64,000 bases of DNA from Anaspis maculata (Eukaryota; Arthropoda; Insecta; Coleoptera; Scraptiidae): contig OX421964.1 in NCBI GenBank assembly GCA_949128115.1, positions 20,856,892-20,920,891 of the forward strand. Direction: 5' to 3'. Below the pieces are notes generated by a model, which worked only from the letters and a program-made list of their open reading frames with translations, did not search any database and was not told the origin of the DNA. A program made the translations under genes and the position numbers. Below, one piece after another: positions 1 to 11,300 of the stretch; position 1 is the first letter of the stretch, and every line of letters starts with the position of its first letter.

Positions 1-1169
1 ATATAAATATCGCAATAATTGTCACTACAAACCCTTCTTTTACTATTATTTTAAACTTTCAAACTTCATTTTATATTATAATTTCGAAACCAAAAACAAA
101 AATTGCACGCAATAATTTAAACCACCTTTTAAATTTCCTAATTAAACACATTATTATAAAAAAATCGTGGCACTCTTTTTTTTCCACCTATCATACACAG
201 TTGTAATAAAATTACGAGCTACATATTTTTCATTATAATATTCAACTAGAAATATAGTATAAAACATACAAAATTGCATGAATATGGTACCTTGGCATTT
301 TTTAGAGATCATGGCCCCAGGCTACGCATGTATACGATTATAAAAGGGGGTAAAGAGGGGATTGTTATTATTATTGTTAAAGTACACTTAATATATTGTT
401 ATTGGAACATTCAAAATCTATGTACAAAGAGAATAGGCGCTCTACTAAAATTGTTCAAATAAATAACTTCAACCCTGTGTAACTTTTATAAATAGGTTTC
501 ATTATTTTTTTTCTTTTAGAAAAACACGACTTGGATAAAAAACATGTGGTTATATAAGTCTAATATAAAATTTATAAAAAAACAAATTTTCGCTAAAAGT
601 ACTGACTAATTAATAATTAATTCATAGTAGTAGTAGTATAGTGTTACACTTACGATTCTCGTTTTTTTTTATTCACTATAAGCACCATCATAAAAAATGT
701 TAAGTGGACATTTTTCTGTTCCTATCAATAGCATGTACGTAAAAATTATACAAGAGTGTATATAAGACAAGTAGATTGTATGTACAACAAAGTGTGTGTA
801 TATTGATGTATAATAAAAAGTGTCTTTGTCACTTTGAAAAAATGGCACATTCAAATATTCAAAAATCACATATTAGAGCCATTAGGCGGGACTGCTGGCA
901 GTTGTGTATATCACTTGAAAAATAAAAAGCTGGCTTGGGAAACTGCAGTGCTTATCCTGGAGTCTGGGAGTTTATCTCGGAATTCACTTATTACAGAGAT
1001 GTAAACATTGTTGATTTAGGGGGTTGCAATTTGATCAGAAACCAAATTTTATACCTTTGGCGTTATAACCAACTGCAAAACATCAACTCCGAACTGGCAG
1101 TTTGCACAGCAGTTACCCAAGTGTTCTTCATACAAAAAAGTAATTATCCAAGTTCTAGCACACGCAGCA
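1..1169 (-). other. 3' UTR and downstream flank of the MRL gene
   Basis: AT-rich sequence without a convincing ORF on either strand. Part of it should be 3' UTR of the minus-strand gene. No repeat or RNA gene was recognised. Confidence 0.5.
668..673 (-). terminator. candidate poly(A) signal of the MRL gene
   Basis: TTTATT on the plus strand reads AATAAA on the minus strand, about 500 bases past the stop codon. It is the only canonical AATAAA I found between the stop and base 1. Chance occurrence is likely in such AT-rich sequence, and the real end may lie outside the window. Confidence 0.35.
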
Positions 1170-2333
1170 TCAGTGCGCTTTCGGTGTTTGAGAGGTCAAA
1201 TGAGTCGTTTCGCTCCGTTTGGGCGGCGGAGGTGGCGGCCGTCTCGACCTCATATCACTACTATTCCTATTGTTTGAGTGAACAGGACTCGTCGCGTATT
1301 CCGCTACCACATCCGGATTGTCCCTATAGATATTTTCATACAAATTATTTGCACCATAATGTTCCTGCACCCAATTCGAAACGTTGTGTTCCTTGTAATC
1401 CGGCAGCAACACCGGCGGATCTCTAAAGCCCAGCACCTCATGCGGCGTGGTCGTGGGCTCCAGCTTGCATTTCTGCGCCACCTGCCACTTCTTCCTCATC
1501 ACTCTCTGGAGGTCCTTCAAGAAATCAACTGGAGGCTCCACCAGCTTTTTCGGAGACGACAGCTTGGTGGAATCCGAACGCTTCGGCGGCGGAGGTTTCT
1601 TGGGCAGCGGCGGCACCTCTTGCGGTATCAGATTGAAACTGATCTTTTTGGATTTCTTGGGGCTGCCTTCGGCAAAGTTGACCTTCTTCTGGAAGTGCGG
1701 CGAGCTGGACGCGTTCGCGTACACCGAATTGTTGCCAGAAGAACCGCCCGACGAGTTCGAAGCAATGCTGTTGGAAGAAATCTGCCTGGGCAGGGAGGCT
1801 TGGCGCAGGGAAGACCTCAAGCCGTTGCTGGCGGGCAGCGTGCTGTTGCGGTACTCTATTCTGTCGTGGTTCTGGGCTTGGTTGGTGGCGTAGTGCGTGG
1901 GGCTGAAGCTGACCGGAGGATTGAGTTGGGTCGGCGTGGAACAGTTCGATCCGACGTTCGACAAAGGCGGGCTGAAGCACGGCGTGTTCAGCCGGGACTG
2001 CGTGGGGGTCTGGTCGGGGCTCATGCCCTGCGTCGGCGTGCGGTCGGGGCTGAGCGCGTTCGTGGGGGTGACGCTGCCCTTTCGTCTGCGGATGGTGCCG
2101 GTGTCTTCGCCGGGTGGCGGCGGCAAAGACATCAGGGACAGCTGGCTTCCGGTCAGTTCGCCTCCGGTCATGGGCGGGAGGTCGCCCGGATTGGGGGGCG
2201 GCGGGAGGCTGTCCAGACTCAGGTTGGAGTTGTACACTTCCGGAGGTGGCGGCGGTAACTGGTACGAAGGCGAGTCGTTGATTATTTCGCCGTTGCTTTC
2301 CGGAGGTGGTGGCAGTGATGTGATGGAGTCAGT
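1170..2333 (-). CDS. pico: MRL gene, terminal exon with proline-rich Ena/VASP and profilin motifs
   Basis: The acceptor is TTTCCAG before ACTGACTCC (2333, phase 0), and the exon runs 387 codons to TGA at 1172-1170. It opens with repeated LPPPP modules (SLPPPPE, QLPPPPPE, SLPPPPN, SLPPPPG), then a Thr-Pro-rich stretch, PPLPKKPPPPKR, a conserved-looking helix DFLKDLQRVMRKKWQ, and ends RRPPPPPPKRSE...KAH. Family knowledge: such motifs bind EVH1 domains of Ena/VASP, profilin and SH3 domains. An in-frame TAA lies just upstream of the acceptor, so the exon cannot extend further 5'. Confidence 0.88.
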   Translation of the reverse strand, partial: TDSITSLPPPPESNGEIINDSPSYQLPPPPPEVYNSNLSLDSLPPPPNPGDLPPMTGGELTGSQLSLMSLPPPPGEDTGTIRRRKGSVTPTNALSPDRTPTQGMSPDQTPTQSRLNTPCFSPPLSNVGSNCSTPTQLNPPVSFSPTHYATNQAQNHDRIEYRNSTLPASNGLRSSLRQASLPRQISSNSIASNSSGGSSGNNSVYANASSSPHFQKKVNFAEGSPKKSKKISFNLIPQEVPPLPKKPPPPKRSDSTKLSSPKKLVEPPVDFLKDLQRVMRKKWQVAQKCKLEPTTTPHEVLGFRDPPVLLPDYKEHNVSNWVQEHYGANNLYENIYRDNPDVVAEYATSPVHSNNRNSSDMRSRRPPPPPPKRSETTHLTSQTPKAH

Positions 2334-5300
2334 CTGGAAATTGGACGTAGAGCAATTTTAGATTCGAAATTTGGCGTGAGTTTCCAAGTTTGTAAAGCAT
2401 TTGCACAGAGCCTCCACCTAAGCAGTACAAAGAATCATTGCCTGTTTACTTGAAAAGAAAAATACAAAGAGTAATTCAACTAATAAGAGAATGAAACCTT
2501 AAATTCGCCTTTCAAAAAATTTACCGCCGTACCTTATATTAGTCAAGTGATTAGCCATTAGTGTTTTTTTTTTCACTTTCAGTGACATGGATGGCAGAAA
2601 TCAGTCATTTGTACCTATGCCTTTTTGGACATGTTTTGAAATGTTCAAATCGATTTTACTTGGAAACGGTAATCTTATCGATATTCAACAAATGTTTATT
2701 TTTTCAATATAAATCTTCACAATTTCACAAAGTGGGTATCAAAATAGGTACGAAAAAAAAAACTCACATTAGAAAGAGTTGGGGTCTTTTTTCTCCCCTT
2801 CCTCTACGTTAGACCTTCCCCTATTATTGTTTCTTCATTTTTTTCAATGTATTTTATTGAGCATAAAGAGATTATAGTCAGGTACCATAGGTTCAAAAAA
2901 CTTATCTCGTGGTCTCCTTCGTGAAGGGGGCAAGAGACCTCTTACTTCTTATAGTCCTATATGTGGAGATACCGAAATGTTTTGGTACCACTTTCAAAAT
3001 GGCGTCGTTTCAAAATGGCGGCCATTTGTTTCCGGTTACATTTATTCATCAATATTCTCTATCCCCTGCTGTCATCGGTTATCATTTATGTCAGTCTGTT
3101 AGGAATTAGGAAAAAACTGAAAATTATGATGACTTTCAGTCCTATAGGTTTCTCGACTGTTTCTCAACTTAATTTAAGCTGTATTATCCCTAACAGCATC
3201 TACAATAAATGAAGTTTACTAAAAACTCAGCTTGCTGAAAAAATAATGGCCACAGGTGATACGGTAGGGGAAAAAAGAGCGATATTCACGAAAAATGGTA
3301 AAATTCAAGAGGAAAGTGCCGAATGTTCTTTCAGGAAGTGAGTATACGTGTGATTTTTCAGTTACTACTTCTCTGATGGCCTCTGAAGACACCCAAATGC
3401 TCTGGTACCAATTTCAAAATGGCGCCCTTCCAAAATGGCGACCATTTGATTTTGGTAACATGGATTCACACTCAACTTACGCCTATTTTCGCTCGACTCA
3501 AACCGATTTTGATGATTTTTCTTTTGATCAGGTATGGATTTATGTTCTCTATTTGTTATTGTCCAAAATATGTATGTGTGCCAAATAGTTTTTCCAAAAA
3601 GTGGAAAAAAAAACTAGGAAATCAGTGATTTTTACGATCCCGATTGCCTCAGGTGCTGTGTGCTTCCCCGTGACAGGCATGTCTGACAAATATTTTTTTA
3701 TTATTCTCATATGTATGATGTTACTGAAATGCTTTGGTGCCACTTTCAAAATGGCAGCGTACCGATTTGGCGGCCACCTGGATTTTGATGAGGTGTTCAA
3801 TAATGCAAAATATCCAACTCGGTGATCAAAAAAGTTTTAGTGATGAAAGTCACAAGGTAGATCAACAATTCAATGCTTGTTGGGATAAAACAAACCGCAT
3901 CTTCATTTCTTGAGCCGTTCCTGGAAAATCCACTGATTTATTGAAAAGTGTAAATTTTTATGCAACTGACCACTAGTATCAGGATTTTCCAGGAACGGCT
4001 TAAGAAATGGAGATGCGGTTTGTTTTATCTCAACAAGCATTGGATTGTGAATCTACCTTGTGACTTTCATCACTATAACCCTTCTGGTTACCGAGTTGGA
4101 TTTTTTGCATTATTGAACACCTTATCAAAATCGAGGTGGCCGCTAAATCGGTACGAAGCCAGTTTGAAAGTGGTACCAAAGCATTTCGGTAACTTCATAC
4201 ATATGAGAATAATAAAAAAATATTTGCCAAACATGCCTCTCACGGGGAAGCACACCAAAGCATTTCGGTAACTTCATACATATGAGAATAATAAAAAAAA
4301 TATTTGCCAAACATGCCTCTCACGGGGAAGCACACAACACCTGAGGCAATCGGGATCGTAAAAATCACTGATTTTCTAGTTTTTTTTTTCGCTTTTTCAT
4401 TTGGAAAAACTATCTGGCACACATGCAAATTCCGGACAATAGCAGATAGAGAACATCAATCCATACCTGATCAAAAAAAAAACATTTAAATCGGTTTGAG
4501 TCGAGCGAAAATAGGCGTAAGTTGAGTGTGAATCCATGTTACCAAAATCAAATGGTCGCCATTTTGAAATTGGTACCAGAGCATTTAGATGTCTTTAGAG
4601 GCCAGAGAAGTAGTAACTAAAAAATCACACGTATACCTACTTCCTGAAAAAGCATACGGCACTTTCCTCCTTAATTTTATCATTTTTCGTGAATATCGCT
4701 CTTTTTTCCCCTACTGTATCACTTGTGGCCATTATTTTTCCAGCAAGCTGAGTTTTTAGTGCACTTCATTTATTGTAGATGCTGTTAGGATCAATACAAC
4801 TTGAATTAGGTTGAGAAACAGTCGAGAAACCTATGGGACTAAAAGTCATAATAGTTTTCAGTTTTTTTCTAATTCCGGTCAAACAGATTGATATAAATGA
4901 TAACCGATGACAGCAGCGGATAGAGAATATGAATTGACGTATTTCTAAATAAAAATTTTTCAAATCGGGTGAGAATTAGGCAAGTTAGGTCCAAATAAAT
5001 GTCACCAGAAACAAATGGCCGCCATTTTGGAAGTGGCACAAAAACATTTCGGTATCTCCACATATGGGACTATAAGAAACGAAAGGTCTCTTGCCCCCTT
5101 CACGAAGGAGCCCACGGGATACCAAATGACCCCTGCATGACTATTTAGTGGATAAGATAAATTTCATCGTTTTTTTTTAACCCTTACAAATTCCAGAAAT
5201 ATTGAATAAAAATCATCTTCAAGGGCCGACCTTTGGGGGTCTGTTGTAGCTCTCCTACGAAGCATTTTCCAACCTATGTTTAGAGGAACTTTTTATTCAC

Positions 5301-8300
5301 AAGTGGTCCAGGTTATAGTAGGAATAATTCACCATTCGATGGTCCATCAAAAACTAGGTCAGGTCGTCATTGAAGCGATTGTGATCAAATTTGGTACAAA
5401 TACTTATGAAATAGATACCTATCACTTGACGTAGATAACTTTTGTCAAAATTTTCCAGTGGGAAAGGTGAAGGAGGTTATTTCACTTTTTCCGCCCCATT
5501 TTCTACGCCACTGGATATTTTTGAAAAATCATACTTTTTTTGAATTGACGTTATTCCAACTTTCATCAAAATTATATTGATGATAAAATTCTACGGCCCT
5601 TTCTAGAATTTCGGATTGGACAAAAACACAAAAGTTTTTTGTTATGTGCTACCACTTTGAAGTTGGATATGGTTGGTTTTATTACGTGCTACTACTTTGA
5701 AGTTGGATATGGTTGGATTGAGAGTTTTTCTTGAAAAATTATTTATATTTTCTTAATAATTTATCTTCTCTAAGGCCTAACTTATACGCTTTGCTGTTCC
5801 ACCATGTAATCTCGGAATGGATAGGTATCATAGTATAAACACGAAAAGATTTTTTGTACCGGTTTGGTTACTGAATAAAATAAAAGCAAGACAACAAAAC
5901 AACACTTACAAAAAAGGCACAGAGCAAAACAATTGAAAAAAATACTACCATGCATTCTACTTTTTCGTGTTAGTAAAGCTCGGCAGTCTGTTTGCAAACT
6001 GCTTTTGCAGCAACTCCTGTGCTCTTTTAAAGTTAGTCCCAGTAGCTGAATTCTTCAAATAGAAACAAAAATTAAATGAATAATAACGTGCAAGAAAAGG
6101 TGTTATTAGAACAAGAAAAGAAAAAGTCACTTGAAAAAAAAATTACCATGCAACTTGGCATTTCCATGTTGGGACTCAGCGGCGTCGTCCTCAGCGACCC
6201 GGCGCTTGGCGGCCTCTCGGCGCCGAAAGGCAAAGCCCGTTCCCTTACAGGCGTCCCTATCGGCGTCGAAGTCCCGCTCCTTCCCCCCATCGACTCGATC
6301 GAACCCCTCGACTTGTACGAATGCTGCCTCTTCAGCGTGCCCGAACTGGACGAATCGTCCGACGTTCCCGATTTCCTCCTGCTGTGCCTCCTGGTCAGCG
6401 TTCCCGAATTGCTCATCCCCAACGGGCTCGTCGGCATGGCGCCGTCGCACTCGTCCCTCGTCTCGCCGACTTCCTTCAGCTGCCGCGTGATGTTCGTCAG
6501 CGGCAGGCTGGGTTTCATCGACGGCTTCCGCTTGATGGTGCCCATGGGAAACTCGGAATCGAAGGCGTTCTCGCAGCTGGACGGCGCGCCGTCGGACATG
6601 CAGCCCGAGCTGGAGGAGCTGGAGGCGCGGCTGTGGCGTCCCGAAGAGGCGGAGGACTCCGAGGGGGCCACGGAGGAGGAATAGGCGCTTTCGGATTGGG
6701 TGCCGTAGCCGGCCTCGCTGCCCGGATATCCGCCGCTGCTCTGGGTGGGCGTCGTGACGTTGGACTGGGCGATGGCTATGGAGCTGACGGAACAGCTCCT
6801 GGCGTGGGCCAGGATGTCGAGGTCTTCTTGCGCCAGTTCGTCCATGAGGGCGCGGTAGTTGTCCATGAGCTGTTTGCCGCACTTGGCTATCCGCATGCCG
6901 ACCATCCACCTTTCGAGCGTCGGCTGGTCTTCGGCGCAGAGGTATTTTATGTACTTGGTGGATTTCGGTTCTTGCAGGCGGGGGTGTTTGATGGCGAAGC
7001 AGAAGTCGGTGGGGGCTTTGTATTTCTTCTTCCAACCTAGACCGTAGTACACCTGGAACAGAGGTTATTTTTATAACAACAAGCTCCAAATCAATGTGTT
7101 TTCAAATAATTCTTCAATGCTTTGACCTCAATATCTTCGCTGGTTGTATAATATAAAAAAGTTTTGCGCGTGGTCTAAAAAGTGACTTTCAAAGCCAATC
7201 AAGATTATTTCTGGTCCATAAATTGATAAATTATCAAATAATTATTGTTTCAAACCACTATTAACTACGTATAACAAGCTTCTTTGTCCTTTTGAGGTGA
7301 TTTTCATTTTCAACACTTTTTGAAAGTGTCTCCTGATTCAGACTAGCATAATGTATACACAAAATTTCATTATTTCTAGTACCTCGCCTGAAATTCCCAT
7401 GTCATTTCATAGAAATGTGAGTATTTTCGATAATTATTTTCTCCAGTTTTGGCGGCCACGATTGCCTGATGTCAACAAAATTAACCAGACGTTCCACCTG
7501 TCAGATACTACCTATGTACCAAGTTTCGTCAAAATCGATGGAATTTTCCCAAAACTTGGAAAAGCCGGGAAAAAAACGGACGTTCCTATTTTTAATCATA
7601 CGGTCCGGTTACGGCCATTATAAAGTGGATGACAATCTCAACGAGTTGGCTTGCTGTCATGCGACGTTCAGGCCACAATCCTGAAAAATCTGTCGACTAT
7701 CATCGTCCACTGCTTTAAAAAGTCCGCAACGGTACACCTGACTGACGTTTCGGAGCCGAAAGCTCATTTTCACGTCTGCACATTACCAGACGCATGTTCA
7801 AAAAGTTGTATTGCAATCGATTCAGAAAACTAGGGGAAAAACGTGGGACAAGCTCATTTTCACCTGTTTTCCGAAGAAAATTAATCTTTTTTATTCAAGT
7901 TGCACGCCCGATTTTAATCGGAGCTGCACATGTTTATCGAGTCCCTGGCGGGTACTCTTGATGCAAACCAAATTTGGTTGGAATCCGTTCGGTACTTTTC
8001 GAGTTATTGAACGTCGAAGTTTTTATTTTGACAGCTTATAACTTTTGACAGATGACAGATATGTCATTATTTTTACATGCTTTGAACAGAGCTTTCCAAA
8101 GAGCTTCAAAATGATCTATTAGAAATCAAAATCGTTACGTCAAAATTTCCTGTCGTCTGACAGTGACATTTGCCACTGACAGATCACGTTAAAAAACATA
8201 TTTTCCCGTTTCCATCCTATGTGCGTACCAAATTTGGTCGAAATCGGTCGGACGATTTAAAAATAAATCAGGGGGTCAAAAAAAACTGACAGACACACAT

Positions 8301-11300
8301 ACAGAATTACAGACCGACTAATACGGAGAATCCGGAATTTCCTGGATCATTGTGAATGAGGTCCTATACATACAACGGAGTAAAGCGTCATTACAGCCTA
8401 CGGGACTTTATCTCACCTCGGCGCGCCTCGGTAATATAATAGTATATTATTCAACAAGCAGGTAATGATTGCTCCTTACTCATGAGGATGCAGTTCGCCG
8501 ACACGAGCCTTGGCGAGTGTCGTAAAGCATCCAAATGAGTAATAGCCATTACCCGCGAGTAGAATACTATGCTTTATCCAGTCTTATTGAAGAATGCAGG
8601 CATGTATGCGCGTGATAATGCGTGCATTACTCAATAGGATTGGATAAATACATTACATTGAATCCCTTGGCTGTAATAATGGGACGCTTTCCACCTCTGT
8701 ATGTAATTCACTAATATATCTTCGATTATATCCGCAGCGGTAATGCAGCTTTCGCTTTCATTACCGCTTCAAAAAAATTGGATTGTGCCCGCTAGTCCTA
8801 ACGCAACGATCGCCCCATAAGGGTTCATACGTTGGTAGCGCCGCTTTCGCAGCACAATGACACATCATGGTCCTTCAACCAGATAGCCGTGTCACAGCGA
8901 AGAATTCAGGTAATACTACCAAAGATAGCGATTGTTTGTGGCTTTTAAGCTCAGTGCCATCTTTTGACAGACCTCGCAGCTTGCAACTCCACTAATTTTA
9001 GGGGTTGAAGTTGAAAATTTGAAGCCATGTGAAAGTAAAACTCACAGTGGCGATACTGCGGATTTTTTGAGAATCCTTATTGACTGATCTTTATTGACTT
9101 ATCAGCCACTTCAACCGATCTTCCTATCTCAAAAGATCTATTAGACCTATTTCAGTGGAGAAATAATTAATTTCCTTCAGTTTTAATTTTTAGGCCTTTG
9201 AAATTGGCAACTTCGAGACGAATTAAATCTTGAACAAGGCATCAAATAAAAGTTTCCTATCTGTATTATTTTTCCTGATGTGAACAAGGATTATAGAAAA
9301 ATGATTGGTTGTGAAACATTTTTAGTGACGTAGAAAACTAGGGGTTATTAAAGTGGGCAAAACTTGAACTCGTTTCCTCGAGTTATTTCTCAAAACGTGA
9401 ATCTCAAATTTGGCATGCGGCTTCCAGACAAATAAGCTTGGGGTACACACAACTTGAGCTGTCAATATTTCGAGAAAAAAAAATGAAAATTGGAAAAACT
9501 CAATTGTTATTTTTATCCATCGCAACCAAAAATCTAATTTAGTATTATCAAGCTCTGGGTGAATTTCTGAATACCCTGTACAATAAAAATCACTCCTGAA
9601 ATTACGCCCCAACAGTATCCTCCGTTTTTAATTTTCAAAGCCAACTTTTCTAGGTTGCACGAAGTTTTGTTTTTCTTTTTTCCAAACTATCACTGGGCAT
9701 ATCCTCCTCCGATTCCCACAATCTCATTATTATACCCGGGCAGTAGGCGTTTGTTGCAGAGAGCGCTTTGTTTGTTTTGGAATCGAAGCTTTTAAAAAGC
9801 AAAAGGCAACTCTCAACATCAATACTGTGGCCTAATATGGAACATAATGGGCTTCCTTGTCCCAACACCGATCAATTTCTTTATACCATGAGAACATTTT
9901 GCATGCATGTATGTTTGTTTGTGTGCACAATCTATACACATTAGGTTCCAGATATTGTTACTTAAGGTAGGTATTTTGATATTAAACCAACTGTAGCTGT
10001 TTCAAAGATTAGGCTATAGAGGTTATAGCGTACACAAATTTGGATACGATTACCTATAGCAATACAGCTGACATTACAATGTTAAGTTTGTGTGCAATAT
10101 TTGTCACCCCAGCTAGGGTTTCTACACTACTACTGTTCCCAGCTTCATGTAAATTTGCCACTTCACCATCTAGCTATATTAACTTCGATATGGTATGCAG
10201 CTTTTAATCTGAGGCTGAAAATTTTTGCCTGCGATGCAGAAGACGTTTTTCACATTAGTAAGTTTAAATGACTTCACGTGAGCCCAACGCGAAGCACTAT
10301 TCACACCAAGACTTTGGCGTACCTTTTTTAAAACCTAGAAAGTCAACGAGCATTGTGTATTAAACGGAGATCGCTCATACTCAAGAGTTACTATGAGAGA
10401 AAATTCTTCCGAAAAATCGCGAGTATGAGTGAGTACTTCGTTCTCTACACATGACAAAAAAAAACGTATTTTTCGTAGTAGGCATAGCGAGCCATGATCT
10501 TCACCTGGTTATTGTCGAAAGTGGCCAGACACACCAGATCCTTGGCCGACTTCACCTTGTCCTTGGGGAAATAGTAGAGGCCGGAGGCCCTCAGGACGAA
10601 ATGGTACTTTTTCCAGCCCTTTTTCGAATCCGCCTTCAGATACAGGGGACCTTCGACTTCCGGCACGCCGGCCGTCGTCGACGAGAAGAACTCCTCGAGC
10701 AGCATGCTGCGCGAGTGCTCGTCGTAGTCGAAGGCGTCCTTTTTGTCGGTGAGCGAGAGCAAAAAGCGTTCGGGTTGGAGGAAAAGTCGGATTTTGTCCT
10801 GTCGTTCGGAGAAATAAATCTTGTTCTTCGAGTCGCGCGTCCACACCATCAGGTTGTCGACCAGCAGCTCGTGGTCTTCGTATATCCTCTCTGCAAAATC
10901 AAAGCCTATTAGTTCTATCTATCTCCCCACTATTTTATCCTTCAACACTTGGCAGATTTCAAAGATACGAAGAAAAATTAGTGAACCATATTGAAGTAAA
11001 TTAATAATAATAATTTTTTACTACAGTTCTTTTAATTCCAAAGACTATAATTTCACGGGATTCCCACCTTCATTATCATTAAGAAAGGAGTCCCGTTGTT
11101 GAATTAATCTTGCGTAGTACATTGAGAGGATTATAATGCTGTATTATAATGCAATTCATGTTCTTGATTGTAACTGCTTAGCTTTTGGATTGTAATATTT
11201 GAAGATGAAGAAAATAAACTCAAGATGAAAAAAAAAAAGTTGACACTTCAAGTGAGTGGATACAATAAAATAGTGGCATACCCATGTATAAATCTGGAAG

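Larger units (their letters stand above)
2334..6146 (-). other. last intron of the MRL gene
   Basis: The intron is bounded by GTAATT at 6146 and TTCCAG at 2334. About 2.2 kb of it is the foldback at 2905-5125. The rest is AT-rich, with a 40-bp imperfect tandem duplication at 5641-5720 (GTGCTACCACTTTGAAGTTG and a GTGCTACTAC copy 40 bases later). No coding sequence is supported. Confidence 0.8.
7053..10504 (-). other. MRL intron between the two PH-domain exons
   Basis: The intron runs from GTGAAG at 10504 to TTCCAG at 7053. It contains a ~120-bp MITE at 7609-7730, a TGACAG-rich repeat near 8030-8400 that ends in a GACAGACACACATACAG tract, paired hairpins at 8461-8648, and a dispersed repeat near 9320-9600. 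No open frame resembles a gene. Confidence 0.75.

Noticed and set aside
1278..2361. Long plus-strand open frames opposite the terminal MRL exon (326 and 154 codons)
   Set aside because: They are antisense by-products of GC-rich coding sequence: low-complexity Arg/Gly composition, no domain, while the minus strand has splice borders and family motifs.
6076..7040. Plus-strand and alternate minus-frame open frames over the PH/Ser-rich exon
   Set aside because: Shadow frames of the real exon; the compositions are Arg/Ala/Gly- or His/Gln-rich with no recognisable motif.
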